DNA of 64,000 nucleotides from Clostridia bacterium (GTDB lineage: Bacteria; Bacillota; Clostridia; Christensenellales; Borkfalkiaceae): positions 37,066-101,065 of the forward strand of contig CAAGGZ010000079.1 of assembly GCA_900769545.1 (NCBI GenBank), in the 5' to 3' direction. The notes beneath the pieces were generated by a model. The model was given only the letters and a program-made list of their open reading frames with translations, was not told the DNA's origin and ran no database searches. A program made the translations under genes and the position numbers. Positions 52,661 through 62,921 of the stretch are shown here, piece by piece (position 1 is the first letter of the stretch; every line of letters starts with the position of its first letter).

Positions 52661-52700
52661 GAAAGAAGGACTTGATTTTTCAAGCCCTTCTTTCTTTTTA
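52661..52700 (+). terminator. Intrinsic terminator after the serpin gene
   Basis: GAAAGAAGG and CTTG pair with CAAG and CCTTCTTTC across one mismatch, followed by TTTTTA. Confidence 0.8.
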
Positions 52701-52744
52701 TGTGGATTGTTGATTTCATCAACGTGAAATTTACCGACACTCAT

Positions 52745-52773
52745 TTGACAAAAATGATAACCCGTGCTATACT
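52745..52773 (+). promoter_or_regulatory. Sigma-A promoter of the glycosidase pair
   Basis: TTGACA (52745-52750) and TATACT (52768-52773) lie 17 bases apart. A palindrome GTTGATTTCATCAAC (52709-52723) lies 21 bases upstream of the -35 box and could be an activator or repressor site. Confidence 0.8.
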
Positions 52774-52810
52774 AATTATACAGCGTTAGAAATAATTGGG
52801 AGATATACTT

Positions 52811-55015
52811 GTGGAAGACTACAAAAATAGAAATTTACCGTATGAAGAACGCGCAAGAGATTTGCTTTCAAAATTGTCTTTAGAAGAAAAAATCTACGAG
52901 GTTTGCTCGGATATGATTCGGGAAACGGACGGAAGCGATTTACGAGATTTTAAAAGAGGTCACGCTCGCTCTTCCTCCCATTTTATCCACTGGGACTTTG
53001 AAAAACAGGAATTGCGCCCCAAAACCGCAACGGAGGCTTTACAAAGCAATAATGCCGACGTAGAGCGTTCGATAAAAGAAAGTTCTCATCAAATCCCCGT
53101 TTTGCTTCACGAGGAAGCTTTGCACGGCGCGCAGTGGGGAATGGCAACGTGCTTTCCTCAACCAATCGCCTTAGCGTCAAGCTTTAACGACGAATTGGTG
53201 AGCCAAGTTGCAGACGTAATCGGCAAAGAAACCAGAGCCGCCGGCATTAGACAAGTTTTAGCCCCCGTAGTCAATATATGCAGAGACTCACGCTGGGGGC
53301 GAACTATGGAAACCTTTGGCGAAGACGTGCTTTTAAATTGCAATTTTGGCGTTGCGATGTGCAAAGGTTTTGAAAGCAACGGCGTCATCGCGACCCCCAA
53401 GCATTTTGTAGATAATTACGGAGCAGGCGGCAGAGATTCCAATGAAAGCCACTCCTCGGAGCGCGCTTTACGCGAAGTCTATTACAAGCCCTTCGAGCGT
53501 TGCATAAAAGACGGCGGCGCAAAGTCCATTATGACTTCCTACAACAGCTTAGACGGAATGCCTTGCGCGTGTAACGGGTATTTATTAAACGACGTCTTAC
53601 GCAACGAATGGGGTTTTGACGGTTTTGTCGTTTGTGATTACGGCGGAACAGACGGCATTTTTTTGAGACACAAGCTCGTTAAAAAATCTTATCAGGCGTT
53701 AGGTTACGCTATGGAAAACGGACACGACGTTACCTTGCCCAGATGTGAGCCAAGCGAAGTGAAACAAGCGTTGGACGAAGGTTATCTTACCGAGGAAACG
53801 TTAAACCAAAGCGTTTTGCGCGTATTAAAGCAAAAATTCCGTTTGGGTTTGATGGACGAGCCGTATACTTGTCCTCAAAACATAGAAGCTTTGGTAAGAA
53901 ACGACGACGCAAAAAAATTGGCGTATAAAGCGGCAAAAGAAAGCTTGATTTTATTGAAAAATGATAACGTTTTGCCAATTTCCGCTGAAAACGTACGAAA
54001 AATCGCGGTATTTGGACAAGCAGCAAATGTCCTTCCTATCGGAATAAATTATTCGGGTCCGTTTGGCGGCTGGTATGCCGAGGATGCGTTATCCCCCTTA
54101 CAGGCTTTGCAAAACTATTACGGAAAAAAAGTAGAAATTATTTTCGGGGAAGAAAGTCAAGCGGAAGAGCTTGCAAAAAATTGTGATATGGCAATATACT
54201 TCACCTCTGTCGTAGAAGGCGAAGGAATGGATAGATGCGATATTAAATTGCCTAACGTGACGGTCAAAAAGCAAGAGAATGAAGGCGGTATAATTGTAGA
54301 TAAACGAACCGTTTCCATTAAAGAAAATCAAGAACTTACCATACAAAAGCTCGCAAAAAACAATCCTCGTACCGTTGTTGTTCTTCTAAACGGAGCGCCT
54401 ATTGATATGAGCGCTTGGATAGACGGCGTTGGCGCGGTAATAGAGGCGTGGTATCCTGGCGAGCAAGGCGGTATTGCCATTGCCGATTTGCTTTTTGGGC
54501 AATTTTCACCTTCCGGTAAGTTACCTATTACAATTCCCCGCTCCGTAGGGCAGCTTCCTTTGTATTACTCCTATAAACCCTCTGGCAGAGGATATGGGTA
54601 TAATGAAAACGACGGTTCCCCCTTATATCCGTTTGGATATGGGCTTAGCTATACGAAGTTTGAAATCGTCTCTTGCGCGTTGCGTGTAGACGGAGATACT
54701 TTGCGCGTAGTAGGCGAAATAAAGAACGTTGGCGATATGGATGGAGCAGAAGTACTCCAAGTATATATTTCAGGTAAAAACTGTTATATTGCTCGCCCTG
54801 TCAGAGAATTAAAAGGTTATAAAAAGATAGAAATTCCTAAAGGAAAAACGCTACCCTTTGATATTGCTTTGGATAAAGAAAGCTTCTACTTTTATAACCA
54901 TTCTATGCAGTATGACGTACACGACTGCGACTATACTATTTCACTTGCAACCTCGGCTCAAAATACAATAAAAAGCTTTGAAATCGCATTGAGAAAAAAG
55001 AATATTTTATTATGA
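52811..55015 (+). CDS. Glycoside hydrolase family 3
   Basis: I choose the GTG at 52811, eight bases after GGGAG. The TTG at 52796 has no binding site. The product of about 734 residues has the family 3 barrel with VNICRDSRWGRTMETFGED, KHFVDNYGAGG and GFDGFVVCDYGG, whose Asp is the expected nucleophile (about residue 275). The second alpha/beta domain and a C-terminal fibronectin III-like domain (GAEVLQVYIS, RPVRELKGYKK) follow. No signal peptide is present, so it acts inside the cell on imported oligosaccharides, as a beta-glucosidase, xylosidase or similar. It overlaps the next gene by 4 bases. Confidence 0.95.
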   Translation: MEDYKNRNLPYEERARDLLSKLSLEEKIYEVCSDMIRETDGSDLRDFKRGHARSSSHFIHWDFEKQELRPKTATEALQSNNADVERSIKESSHQIPVLLHEEALHGAQWGMATCFPQPIALASSFNDELVSQVADVIGKETRAAGIRQVLAPVVNICRDSRWGRTMETFGEDVLLNCNFGVAMCKGFESNGVIATPKHFVDNYGAGGRDSNESHSSERALREVYYKPFERCIKDGGAKSIMTSYNSLDGMPCACNGYLLNDVLRNEWGFDGFVVCDYGGTDGIFLRHKLVKKSYQALGYAMENGHDVTLPRCEPSEVKQALDEGYLTEETLNQSVLRVLKQKFRLGLMDEPYTCPQNIEALVRNDDAKKLAYKAAKESLILLKNDNVLPISAENVRKIAVFGQAANVLPIGINYSGPFGGWYAEDALSPLQALQNYYGKKVEIIFGEESQAEELAKNCDMAIYFTSVVEGEGMDRCDIKLPNVTVKKQENEGGIIVDKRTVSIKENQELTIQKLAKNNPRTVVVLLNGAPIDMSAWIDGVGAVIEAWYPGEQGGIAIADLLFGQFSPSGKLPITIPRSVGQLPLYYSYKPSGRGYGYNENDGSPLYPFGYGLSYTKFEIVSCALRVDGDTLRVVGEIKNVGDMDGAEVLQVYISGKNCYIARPVRELKGYKKIEIPKGKTLPFDIALDKESFYFYNHSMQYDVHDCDYTISLATSAQNTIKSFEIALRKKNILL

Positions 55016-56232
55016 AAGAATTAAGAGCGTACATTAAAAATAATTGGAAAAGAACCATTCGCAATCCGCAAGATATGAGCGGGGATTTCAAAGTTCCCAA
55101 ACCGTTCATCTCCCCTTCCATCGGCGGCGGCTTTGTAGACCTCTACTACTGGGACGTTTACTTTATCAACCTCGGACTCCTCATCGACGGAGAACTTGAA
55201 CAGGTAGAAAACAATTTGGATAATATTGCCTTTTTTATTGATAAATTAGGCTTTATGCCCAATGCAAACATCTACCCCGACCGCTCTCAACCTCCGCTTT
55301 TTTGTCATGCCGTATACGATTATTATATGGCAACAATGGACGAGAGCATTATCAAAAAGTATCTTCCCTATATTTTAAAGGAATATGATTTTTGGCAATC
55401 GAAAAGAAATACCCCTTACGGTCTCAACGTTTTTTCCACAAACGGTGACACGGCATACCTTTTGTATGCCTACAACTGGCTTTCCGACAGAGTTATGGAA
55501 AAACGCGATACCGAAGAAGAGAAAATTATTCTCGGAAAGGATATTCTTGCCATAGCCGAGAGCGGTCTCGATTTCAATATGCGTTTCCGCACGAAAGACA
55601 GCAAGTTGGACGCGCATAAATTTTTACACCTTGATTTAAACTGTTATTTGTTCGACGTAGAAACCACCCTTGCAAAAATGCTCCATATAATTAAAGATTT
55701 TGAGCAAGAGAAATTGTTTTTACATAATGCAGAACGCAGAAAACAGCTTATCAACCAATATTTCTTAAATAAAGACACGGAAATTTATTTGGATTATAAC
55801 GTGGCAACAAAAGGCTTTTCAGAAATTTGTAGCGCCGTTTCGCTCTATCCGTATACCTACGGTATTTCGAAGGATAAGGCAGCCGTTCAGAAAATTCTAA
55901 AAACGCTTGAATACGAAAACGGAGTAACCGTTACCCCCAATCGAGGTAAGGACGTATATTATCAATGGGATTACCCTTGTATGTGGGCGGCGGCTACTTG
56001 GCAGATTTATATTGCTCTTAAAAATGTTGGACTGGTAGAAGATGCGGTTAGAATCGCAAAGAAGTACATGACTACTGTTGAAAGGATTTTCGAAAAAACA
56101 GGAATTATCTGGGAAAAATACGACGCAGTAACTGGTGAAATAGGTTGCAACGTTGAAGGAGAAACGGGAGAAATGTTGGGCTGGACAGCCGGAGTTTACG
56201 TTTATTTCGACAACGAGCTCAATACTTTATAA
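55012..56232 (+). CDS. Trehalase-like (GH37-type) alpha/alpha-barrel glycosidase
   Basis: The 406-residue protein lacks a signal peptide. It contains DLYYWDVYFINLGLL (about 40-54), which resembles the first trehalase signature, and YYQWDYPCMWAAATW (about 310-324), like the second (QWDYPNGWAP). ETGEMLGWTAGVY closes the domain, much as in family 37. It is shorter than most trehalases (about 500), so its substrate may differ. It overlaps the GH3 gene, and the two probably break down the same imported sugar. Nearby GH63-type enzymes share the fold and cannot be excluded. Confidence 0.75.
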   Translation: MKELRAYIKNNWKRTIRNPQDMSGDFKVPKPFISPSIGGGFVDLYYWDVYFINLGLLIDGELEQVENNLDNIAFFIDKLGFMPNANIYPDRSQPPLFCHAVYDYYMATMDESIIKKYLPYILKEYDFWQSKRNTPYGLNVFSTNGDTAYLLYAYNWLSDRVMEKRDTEEEKIILGKDILAIAESGLDFNMRFRTKDSKLDAHKFLHLDLNCYLFDVETTLAKMLHIIKDFEQEKLFLHNAERRKQLINQYFLNKDTEIYLDYNVATKGFSEICSAVSLYPYTYGISKDKAAVQKILKTLEYENGVTVTPNRGKDVYYQWDYPCMWAAATWQIYIALKNVGLVEDAVRIAKKYMTTVERIFEKTGIIWEKYDAVTGEIGCNVEGETGEMLGWTAGVYVYFDNELNTL

Positions 56233-56290
56233 ACTACCCCATTGTTATGCGTGACACGCATTCCATACGTTTTATTTATCTTTATATAAT

Positions 56291-56326
56291 ATAAAAGTGA
56301 GCCTGATAAATCAGGCTCACTTTTAT
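56291..56326. terminator. Strong bidirectional terminator between converging glycan genes
   Basis: A perfect 16-bp stem (56291-56306 with 56311-56326, core AAAAGTGAGCCTGA) surrounds TAAA. T runs on both strands let it end the glycosidase transcript and the opposing lipoprotein transcript. Confidence 0.9.
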
Positions 56327-56339
56327 ATTTGCTATTTTA

Positions 56340-56966
56340 TCACTTTTCAATGACATTTACTACCAACGAAGTCGAAACCGTTTGTCCTTCATACGTCGCG
56401 CTGATGAAAACCGTAGCGTTCCCTACGCTGATTCCGCTCAATCTACCGTCTTCAATAGAAAGAATCTCCTCAGAATCTATCTCGTACACCATCTGCGCGT
56501 CTTCAAGCACGGAATCCCCTAATTTCACCGTCTCTTTAAGCGCAAGAGAATCCCCAACGTACAAATTGATTTCTTCGTCATACGGCACGGATATGGAAAG
56601 CAAGGGTTCCGCTTGTCCCGCAACAACTTTCACAAGGCACATAGCTTTTTCCCCTGCGAATTCCGCATAACAAATTGTCTGCCCTACCGCCAACGCCGTA
56701 ATCACACCGTCATCGGAAACCGTTGCTATATTTTCATCGCTGATCGACCAGAAAATAAAGATGTTCTTTTTAGAAATTTCAATTTCCGCCTGAACGGACT
56801 CCCCAACCGATAAGACGATTTCATTTTGCACGAAAGCGATATTGCTTTCCTTGGTTTCACTCGCGGACAGCGAAGAAGAATCTTCCGTTCCGCCACCCGA
56901 CCTACAAGCAGAAAAACAACACAAACACATAAGCGTTACGAAAAAACAATATATTATTTTTTTCAT
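56340..56966 (-). CDS. Lipoprotein with two Big2-type Ig-like domains
   Basis: The 208-residue product has a lipoprotein signal (CFSAC, Cys21) and a Ser/Glu linker. Two bacterial Ig-like group 2 domains follow, about 45-115 with DENIATVSDDGVITALAVG, and 125-205 with LSIEDGRLSGISVGNATV. It is surface-anchored. Such domains bind sugars or other surfaces or act as spacers. It is the last gene of the glycan-uptake operon, 12 bases after the DUF4838 gene. Confidence 0.88.
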   Translation of the reverse strand: MKKIIYCFFVTLMCLCCFSACRSGGGTEDSSSLSASETKESNIAFVQNEIVLSVGESVQAEIEISKKNIFIFWSISDENIATVSDDGVITALAVGQTICYAEFAGEKAMCLVKVVAGQAEPLLSISVPYDEEINLYVGDSLALKETVKLGDSVLEDAQMVYEIDSEEILSIEDGRLSGISVGNATVFISATYEGQTVSTSLVVNVIEK

Positions 56967-56978
56967 AATTTCTCCTCC

Positions 56979-58928
56979 TTAATTAAGAAGATCGCCAAAA
57001 TCCGAACCTTCCTTCGACTCGGAAAGCTTAAACAAGTTTGCATAATACTTAAATTCCGCTTTGAATTGCTCGATTTCTTCGTCTGAATAGTAAGCCGCAA
57101 GCACCGTGATTTTAAGATAAATCGGCGACAAGCGTTCCTTCATGATTCTATTCTTTAACAATTCGTACAATGCAGGATTGCTCTTTTCATATTTTGCAAT
57201 GCTCTTCAATGCGTCGTCAAACACTTCGTCAATTTTCTCAATAACGGACAGCGTCCACAATTCTGAAGTGTTTATATCACCATAAATACCGCCCGATTCG
57301 GGAGCGACCATATTTTGATAATACGCATATCTGTCTCGCATAATTTGATAATACTTATACAAATAATCCGCCGCGTCTTTATAATAAGCGCTCATAAATT
57401 TGTGTACCAAATCATCGTAAGAAAGATCCAAATTCCACATCAGTGAGGATTCCACGTACGAACGCATTTCTTGGAAACAACTCGTATAAGAATCCGCCGC
57501 CTGCGAGGAAATACAAGACACGCCAAACTCCTTGCAGGTTTCATACATACCTTTTACCGTACCGAAATTATTGAAGTTAATCAAATAATTACGGAAGTTA
57601 ATATCGTAAAGATACATAATCAACTGACCGTCGGCAATTACGCTCCAATCGCTCAAATTCTTATACACTTCTGCATTTTTCGGACTGTCGATTTGGAATG
57701 CGAAATTTGCGTAAATCGGCGTATAGAAAATATACAAATCGTCCGCAGGAATTACCTTGTCACTGTAAGCAACCACTTCGCCCTGCTCGTTCGTTTTTAC
57801 AGGCGCCGCTTCCGCTCCGTAATACGCATAAATAATATATTTTACGCGTCTGCCCGGTTGATTTTCATTCAACCAAGCATTGGCAAGCTCGATAATGTTG
57901 TTGACAAATGCAACTTGCAACCCCGCAGGATTACAGGCATATTCTTCCATAGCCTTTACGCATCTTTCACAGTCGCAATAGCTAACGTTATCTTCTTGAC
58001 CGAACATAAAATATTGCGCGTCAGGATACTGCTGGAAAAATTGAATAAATTTCTTTGCCGCAGTTTCCTCTAAATCCTTACCAGCCGACCAACAAAGCTG
58101 CATACTCTTTGTGCCGTATTTGCTATACCAATCGGGGTGGTGTTCTTGATAAGTAATACCATTGCCGCAACCAGACAAGCCGCACGTACACTGCGCGTCC
58201 GGATGTAAATACTGCGAAGCTTGACCGTGTCCCCATGCAACTAAGCCAAAAGTCACTTCGGGCGACATCATACGGTAACGACTTACCGTATCTCTGTCAT
58301 CGCGCAAATCCGCTTTCGGCAACATACGCATTTCAAAAGTAGGATTTACCGAATAACCCGTATAATTTAACAGGGGTATTTCTTCTTTTGCTTCGTAATA
58401 AATTTCATCAGACGCAAAAAATTCGTAACCGATTACATCGTTGAGGAAATCATACACGCCGTAAAGCACGCCGCTGCTGCTTGTATAATCAGGGCAAGAG
58501 ATATATATGTTGGTATCTACCGTTTGAATATAATATCCTGAATCTACAATATCATCTGAGGATAACGTAATACCTACGTTTTTATCCCACAAATGCGTAT
58601 GCCCCAAAGAAATTACGCGCTTCGGATTCTTCAACTCGTTTTTTGTCACAATCGGAAGGCTGTTTCCCGTTGCTTTTGCAAGGTTTTCAGACAGCTCGCT
58701 CGCAGCGAAATCTTCGTAATAGTTTGCGTCGTTAGGAATCAAAATACTATATTCGCTGACGCCGCCATTGTACAAATATTCCCCTGCAACCGCTGTAACC
58801 AAGTGCTCGTTCTCTGCTGAATTCTCTTGCGAGGTAGAATTGCTGCAAGCGCAACAGCTCAAAAATAAGGCGGAGCATAATACGGAAGTAATCGTTTTAA
58901 AAATATTTCTCTTCTTCATTTTCTTCAC
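56979..58928 (-). CDS. DUF4838 lipoprotein with glycosidase-like N-terminal domain
   Basis: The 649-residue product has a lipoprotein signal (ALFLSCCAC). The first domain (about 50-190) contains DFAASELSENLAKATGNSLP and SSSGVLYGVYDFLNDVIGYEFFAS, the pattern of the GH20-like domain 2 found before catalytic barrels. The DUF4838 domain follows, with FGQEDNVSYCDCERCVKAMEEY. DUF4838 proteins occur with polysaccharide genes and probably act on acidic or sulfated glycans, but activity is not proven. It lies between the Ig-like giant protein and the Big2 lipoprotein, 3 bases from the former. Confidence 0.82.
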   Translation of the reverse strand: MKKMKKRNIFKTITSVLCSALFLSCCACSNSTSQENSAENEHLVTAVAGEYLYNGGVSEYSILIPNDANYYEDFAASELSENLAKATGNSLPIVTKNELKNPKRVISLGHTHLWDKNVGITLSSDDIVDSGYYIQTVDTNIYISCPDYTSSSGVLYGVYDFLNDVIGYEFFASDEIYYEAKEEIPLLNYTGYSVNPTFEMRMLPKADLRDDRDTVSRYRMMSPEVTFGLVAWGHGQASQYLHPDAQCTCGLSGCGNGITYQEHHPDWYSKYGTKSMQLCWSAGKDLEETAAKKFIQFFQQYPDAQYFMFGQEDNVSYCDCERCVKAMEEYACNPAGLQVAFVNNIIELANAWLNENQPGRRVKYIIYAYYGAEAAPVKTNEQGEVVAYSDKVIPADDLYIFYTPIYANFAFQIDSPKNAEVYKNLSDWSVIADGQLIMYLYDINFRNYLINFNNFGTVKGMYETCKEFGVSCISSQAADSYTSCFQEMRSYVESSLMWNLDLSYDDLVHKFMSAYYKDAADYLYKYYQIMRDRYAYYQNMVAPESGGIYGDINTSELWTLSVIEKIDEVFDDALKSIAKYEKSNPALYELLKNRIMKERLSPIYLKITVLAAYYSDEEIEQFKAEFKYYANLFKLSESKEGSDFGDLLN

Positions 58929-58931
58929 TCC

Positions 58932-61900
58932 TTATTTCACCCAGAATTCCATTTCACGAACGGTATAGTTATAATATTCGTCGTATGCGACGATACGCAA
59001 CGTATATTTCCCTTCATAGAGCGCAACAAAGGTATTCTTGTCCGCCTTGAACGCGCTTTCATACAATTCGTTATTTTCTTCTAACAGATAGGTAATTTCG
59101 CCGTTTTCGCTGTACTGCAATAAACGCATTTCATTGTTCGGCAAAATCAAAGTAACCTGAATATAACAGTTGTCGCCGTTATCTACTGCCGAATAGGAAG
59201 GAATTTTCACCTTTGCGCCAAGCTTATATTCTCCTTTCAAGCTGTCTTTCACCGTCAGCGTAGGCGCCGTTTCATCGCTCACAAAGATGGAATACGGCAT
59301 TTTTGTCGAGTTGCCATTCGTATCTTTTGCATAGTAGGTAACCAAATAATTACCTGCCTTATCCAAAGTAACGTCTAACAGTTCTTCCGCAGAGCCTTTG
59401 GCAATCACCTGTTCTCCAACTCTTTCCACCGTAACTGTAAAATCATAAATCTGTCCAAGCACGTCATACGCTTTCGCCGTAGGAATTTTTGCTTTTGAGC
59501 CAAGCCTTTGACGAGTAGTGAACGCTTCGTTCAAAATAATAACAGGCTTAATTTCGTCCAGCGCCTTATCGATGCTGCTCTTGTTATAACCCATCGCTTG
59601 GTTACAAATTTGCGTAACGTGGAAAGCCGATTCGTCCACGACTTCTTCAAAAGACATACTCAAATACAACTCTTGTCCTAACCCTTCGAAAGGCTTACCG
59701 TTGTTGTAAACGTTGATTGTAGCAGCTTCCACGCCGTCCGTATCAATAATTTTCTTACCGTCCGACGAGAGCGCGAAAGATAAAATCCCTTTGCTTGTCG
59801 CATAGGCGATTTTACTCTTTGAGCCGTTCAACTGCATCACCCAAGAACTACTGAGATTATCATAGCTAAATCGAGCCGTAACCGATTGCGTCAAATCGCT
59901 CGCATTTGTCAACGTAAGCGCCATCGTGGAAAAATTCACTTGCTCCGTTTCATACGAAAGAATCAATGAGAAGCCCTCAGCGTACAACGGATTGATAAAT
60001 TCCACTTCGCAATCCTGCGAGAAACGGAAATCTACATACATATGTTCGTCAACAATCTGCATATCGCTTTCCGAATAGAAATACCTGCTCTTATATTTGC
60101 CGTATTCGGTATCAACAACCGAGAAGTCACAAGACCACTCCGCAACACCCGTTTTACCGTTTGCAATGTAGCGGACGTTCATCATTTCGCCTTCCGCCTT
60201 AAACGCTCCCTCTACAAGTTTATCATTAACGTATACTTCGTAAGGCAATTCTACAACTTCCCCGTCTACCGTTTCGATAGCCAACGCTTCAGGCGATTCG
60301 TAGGTGAAGCCCTTTATAAACGCACTGTCAAAAGTAGGCTCTTGAATAAAGACAGGTTTCGTAGAAGGATTTACGCGTACCGTCATAACGCCGTAATCTA
60401 CCACGCCTAAATGGTCGGTAACACTATAAATAACTTTATAATCACCAAGCGTCGTAACAAGGAGCATATCCTCTGCGTCTAACTTTTCACCGTTTGGATC
60501 GTATACAACGCGATCTACGCTTAAATAACCGCTTCCGCCAAACACTTGCACTTCCGAAGCAAGCGGAATCTTCACCGTTTGATATGCTTCTGCCTGTACA
60601 AGCGGTTCTTCAATGGCAATATAAAGATTGGGCGTAACGTCTTGCGCGGAAATTTCTAAAATCTTTTCTGCTACGTTGCCCGAATAATCTTCTGCGCGAT
60701 ATACGATTTGATATTTCCCTTCGTATTTCGCAAAGAAGGTTCTACCGCCGTTTTCCACGGTAATTTTGCGACCGAGTTCATCCACGTAATATACCAAAAC
60801 GTTTGTCTTTACGCGCGCATCCAATGCGTCCCTTACAATATAGGAGAAAATCGGGAATTCTTTTCCCACTTCCGCGATAGGCAAGTCTTTACTTTCATCA
60901 TAATCCACGAGAATCTCGGGCGGAGTCGTATCCTCAATATTTTTGGATAAATCCAAATCTCCAAAGGATTTAATCAAAACCTGCCCTGACGATTTCATAA
61001 AGCGGTCTGCCTTAATCGTAACCGTTACCTCATCCGAAATAAAACCGCCCCAAGGATTGCCTTTGTAATTTGCAACGCTATCCAAATCATTGACAATAAC
61101 TTTATCGGTCGAATCATTGGAATAAGGCCCGCAATATACTTTTCTTTCCTCATTGTCGATAGAAAACGTCAGACAATTTTCCGAAATCGTATGATTGGAA
61201 CGGGATTCGCCTTTGCGCCCAAACGCGCGGAAACTGTGCTCTACTTGCGTGCCGTAAAGAGGTGAGTTACTATGATAGGTCGCGCCTTCATAACCGCCGA
61301 TTATTTGTCCGCTTGCGCCTGCTTGTACGTAAGAAACCTGACCGTCACCATCAAGCATATTAGAGGAAATAACGACAATATCCACGTAATTATTCACATC
61401 TTCCGCGTCGGTGATGCGAATGCTTAATTTCTCAAAATCTGTTTCTTTGAAAACACTCGGCATAACTATCAATTCGATAATATTGTAGTCTGCCGTCAAC
61501 TTAGACGTTTTTATATTCGAGCTAAACGTAATGGACTGCCCAGCTTTAAACGTAACGATTGCACCGTACGTATCCTTTTCGATTTCATACGGGCTCTCTA
61601 CGTAATATTTGCCGTAGCCTACGTCCATGCCTGCTTCCGCCACAATGATGTCTTTGGGCATACGCGTCACCATATAATAACAGGTTTCTTCCACGCGCTC
61701 GCCGTTCACTGTCGCATAATAGGTTACTTTATATTTACCTGCTTGGGTAAAGAAAATCTCATCCCCGCCGTACACGCCGCCGCTGGGATAAACTACCGTC
61801 ATACCTTCTGCCGTTACGTTTACGCCTTCCTTTGTAATTGTATAATCTTCCGCCTCGATTACGTCACCAACGAGCGCGTTTTCATACACAACCTCCGCAA

Positions 61901-62006
61901 CCGTCTTTTTCGCTAAATCAAACGGAGCCAAAAAAAGGAATGCAAAAAGCATTACAAGCGTCATCAACGCGTAACAAAAGATTTTTCTTTTTTGTTTTGT
62001 CATCAT
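58932..62006 (-). CDS. Large surface protein with bacterial Ig-like repeats
   Basis: The 1024-residue protein has an N-terminal signal or anchor (IFCYALMTLVMLFAFLFL) and no visible sorting signal. Several domains of about 80-90 residues share the ending GKYKVTYYA, GKYQIVYRAED, GDYKVIYSVTD, GNYLVTYYAKDTNGN, GKYTLRIVAYDEY. This is the hallmark of extracellular Ig-like (HYR/DUF5011-type) folds. Two longer segments (about 125-330 and 610-790) look like all-beta carbohydrate-binding modules. It lies directly after the MalG-type gene, so it may capture or present glycan for the transporter. No exact family for the long segments is recognised. Confidence 0.7.
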   Translation of the reverse strand: MMTKQKRKIFCYALMTLVMLFAFLFLAPFDLAKKTVAEVVYENALVGDVIEAEDYTITKEGVNVTAEGMTVVYPSGGVYGGDEIFFTQAGKYKVTYYATVNGERVEETCYYMVTRMPKDIIVAEAGMDVGYGKYYVESPYEIEKDTYGAIVTFKAGQSITFSSNIKTSKLTADYNIIELIVMPSVFKETDFEKLSIRITDAEDVNNYVDIVVISSNMLDGDGQVSYVQAGASGQIIGGYEGATYHSNSPLYGTQVEHSFRAFGRKGESRSNHTISENCLTFSIDNEERKVYCGPYSNDSTDKVIVNDLDSVANYKGNPWGGFISDEVTVTIKADRFMKSSGQVLIKSFGDLDLSKNIEDTTPPEILVDYDESKDLPIAEVGKEFPIFSYIVRDALDARVKTNVLVYYVDELGRKITVENGGRTFFAKYEGKYQIVYRAEDYSGNVAEKILEISAQDVTPNLYIAIEEPLVQAEAYQTVKIPLASEVQVFGGSGYLSVDRVVYDPNGEKLDAEDMLLVTTLGDYKVIYSVTDHLGVVDYGVMTVRVNPSTKPVFIQEPTFDSAFIKGFTYESPEALAIETVDGEVVELPYEVYVNDKLVEGAFKAEGEMMNVRYIANGKTGVAEWSCDFSVVDTEYGKYKSRYFYSESDMQIVDEHMYVDFRFSQDCEVEFINPLYAEGFSLILSYETEQVNFSTMALTLTNASDLTQSVTARFSYDNLSSSWVMQLNGSKSKIAYATSKGILSFALSSDGKKIIDTDGVEAATINVYNNGKPFEGLGQELYLSMSFEEVVDESAFHVTQICNQAMGYNKSSIDKALDEIKPVIILNEAFTTRQRLGSKAKIPTAKAYDVLGQIYDFTVTVERVGEQVIAKGSAEELLDVTLDKAGNYLVTYYAKDTNGNSTKMPYSIFVSDETAPTLTVKDSLKGEYKLGAKVKIPSYSAVDNGDNCYIQVTLILPNNEMRLLQYSENGEITYLLEENNELYESAFKADKNTFVALYEGKYTLRIVAYDEYYNYTVREMEFWVK

Positions 62007-62921
62007 TTAGCCTTTTATTCCTCCCACTGATAAATTTACGTTAAGCTTCTTATTAAATGCCGCATAGAATACCACGATGGGCAAAGCCATCAAACATACC
62101 CCTGCCAAACGAGTGGGCGTATTGCTTATCTCCGTTGAAAGAGGATCGTTTACAAAACGGTACATACCCCACGCTGCCACGGGATGCGTAGGCAAATAGA
62201 GCATCGGGATCTGATAATCGTTCCAATAGGCAATAAACGACAATACGAATACTGTCGATGTCGTATTCATCGCAAGCGGCACGATAATTTTACACATAAT
62301 AGCAAGAGGATTCGCGCCGTCGATTTTTGCCGCTTCGGTATAATCCATTGGAATCATCTTAAACTGCGCAAAGAAAATCAAGAAATATGTGTTCAAGAAA
62401 TTCGCGCGCATAATCCAAAGCCCGGGAAAGGTATCGAGGATATTTAATGCGTCCGCTACCGCCATTTCACTTGGCATCGAACCGACGATTGGCAATGCCA
62501 ACGTCACCAAAACAAATGCGTAAATATATCCGGATAATCTGTATGTAAAACGCGCCGTTGCATAACCCATAACGAGCGAAGTAACTGTAACCGCCGCCGC
62601 ACAACCAACCGAATACAACAACGAATTCGTGAATTGCGCAATTATATTATAACTCATATTTGTTTCTTCGACTTTAACGTCAAACAAACGCCACGCCGTT
62701 ATATAATTTTTCAGCGTCCAACCGTCCTTTCCTGCAAACCACAGCTTGTTTCCGTTAAAATCGAACTCCGCGCCGCCTACCGTGTATTCATTTACCGTTT
62801 TCACAGTCGTAAACAACGTCCACACCATCATAACGCACATAATAAACAAATAGATGAATAATAGGCTGAAAATAATGCAAGAAAGAGGAGGAATTTTTCT
62901 TTTTTCAGTTTTCGTAATCAT
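62007..62921 (-). CDS. Carbohydrate ABC transporter permease, MalG type
   Basis: The 304-residue protein has six hydrophobic segments and the EAA loop YTEAAKIDGANPLAIMCKIIVP (near residue 200; core EAAKIDGANPLA). It ends like CUT1-family permeases. The first extracellular loop is enlarged (about 45-100). It overlaps the MalF-type gene by one base. Together they import an oligosaccharide. No ATPase gene is seen in the window; such systems often share a common MsmK-type ATPase encoded elsewhere. Confidence 0.93.
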   Translation of the reverse strand: MITKTEKRKIPPLSCIIFSLLFIYLFIMCVMMVWTLFTTVKTVNEYTVGGAEFDFNGNKLWFAGKDGWTLKNYITAWRLFDVKVEETNMSYNIIAQFTNSLLYSVGCAAAVTVTSLVMGYATARFTYRLSGYIYAFVLVTLALPIVGSMPSEMAVADALNILDTFPGLWIMRANFLNTYFLIFFAQFKMIPMDYTEAAKIDGANPLAIMCKIIVPLAMNTTSTVFVLSFIAYWNDYQIPMLYLPTHPVAAWGMYRFVNDPLSTEISNTPTRLAGVCLMALPIVVFYAAFNKKLNVNLSVGGIKG

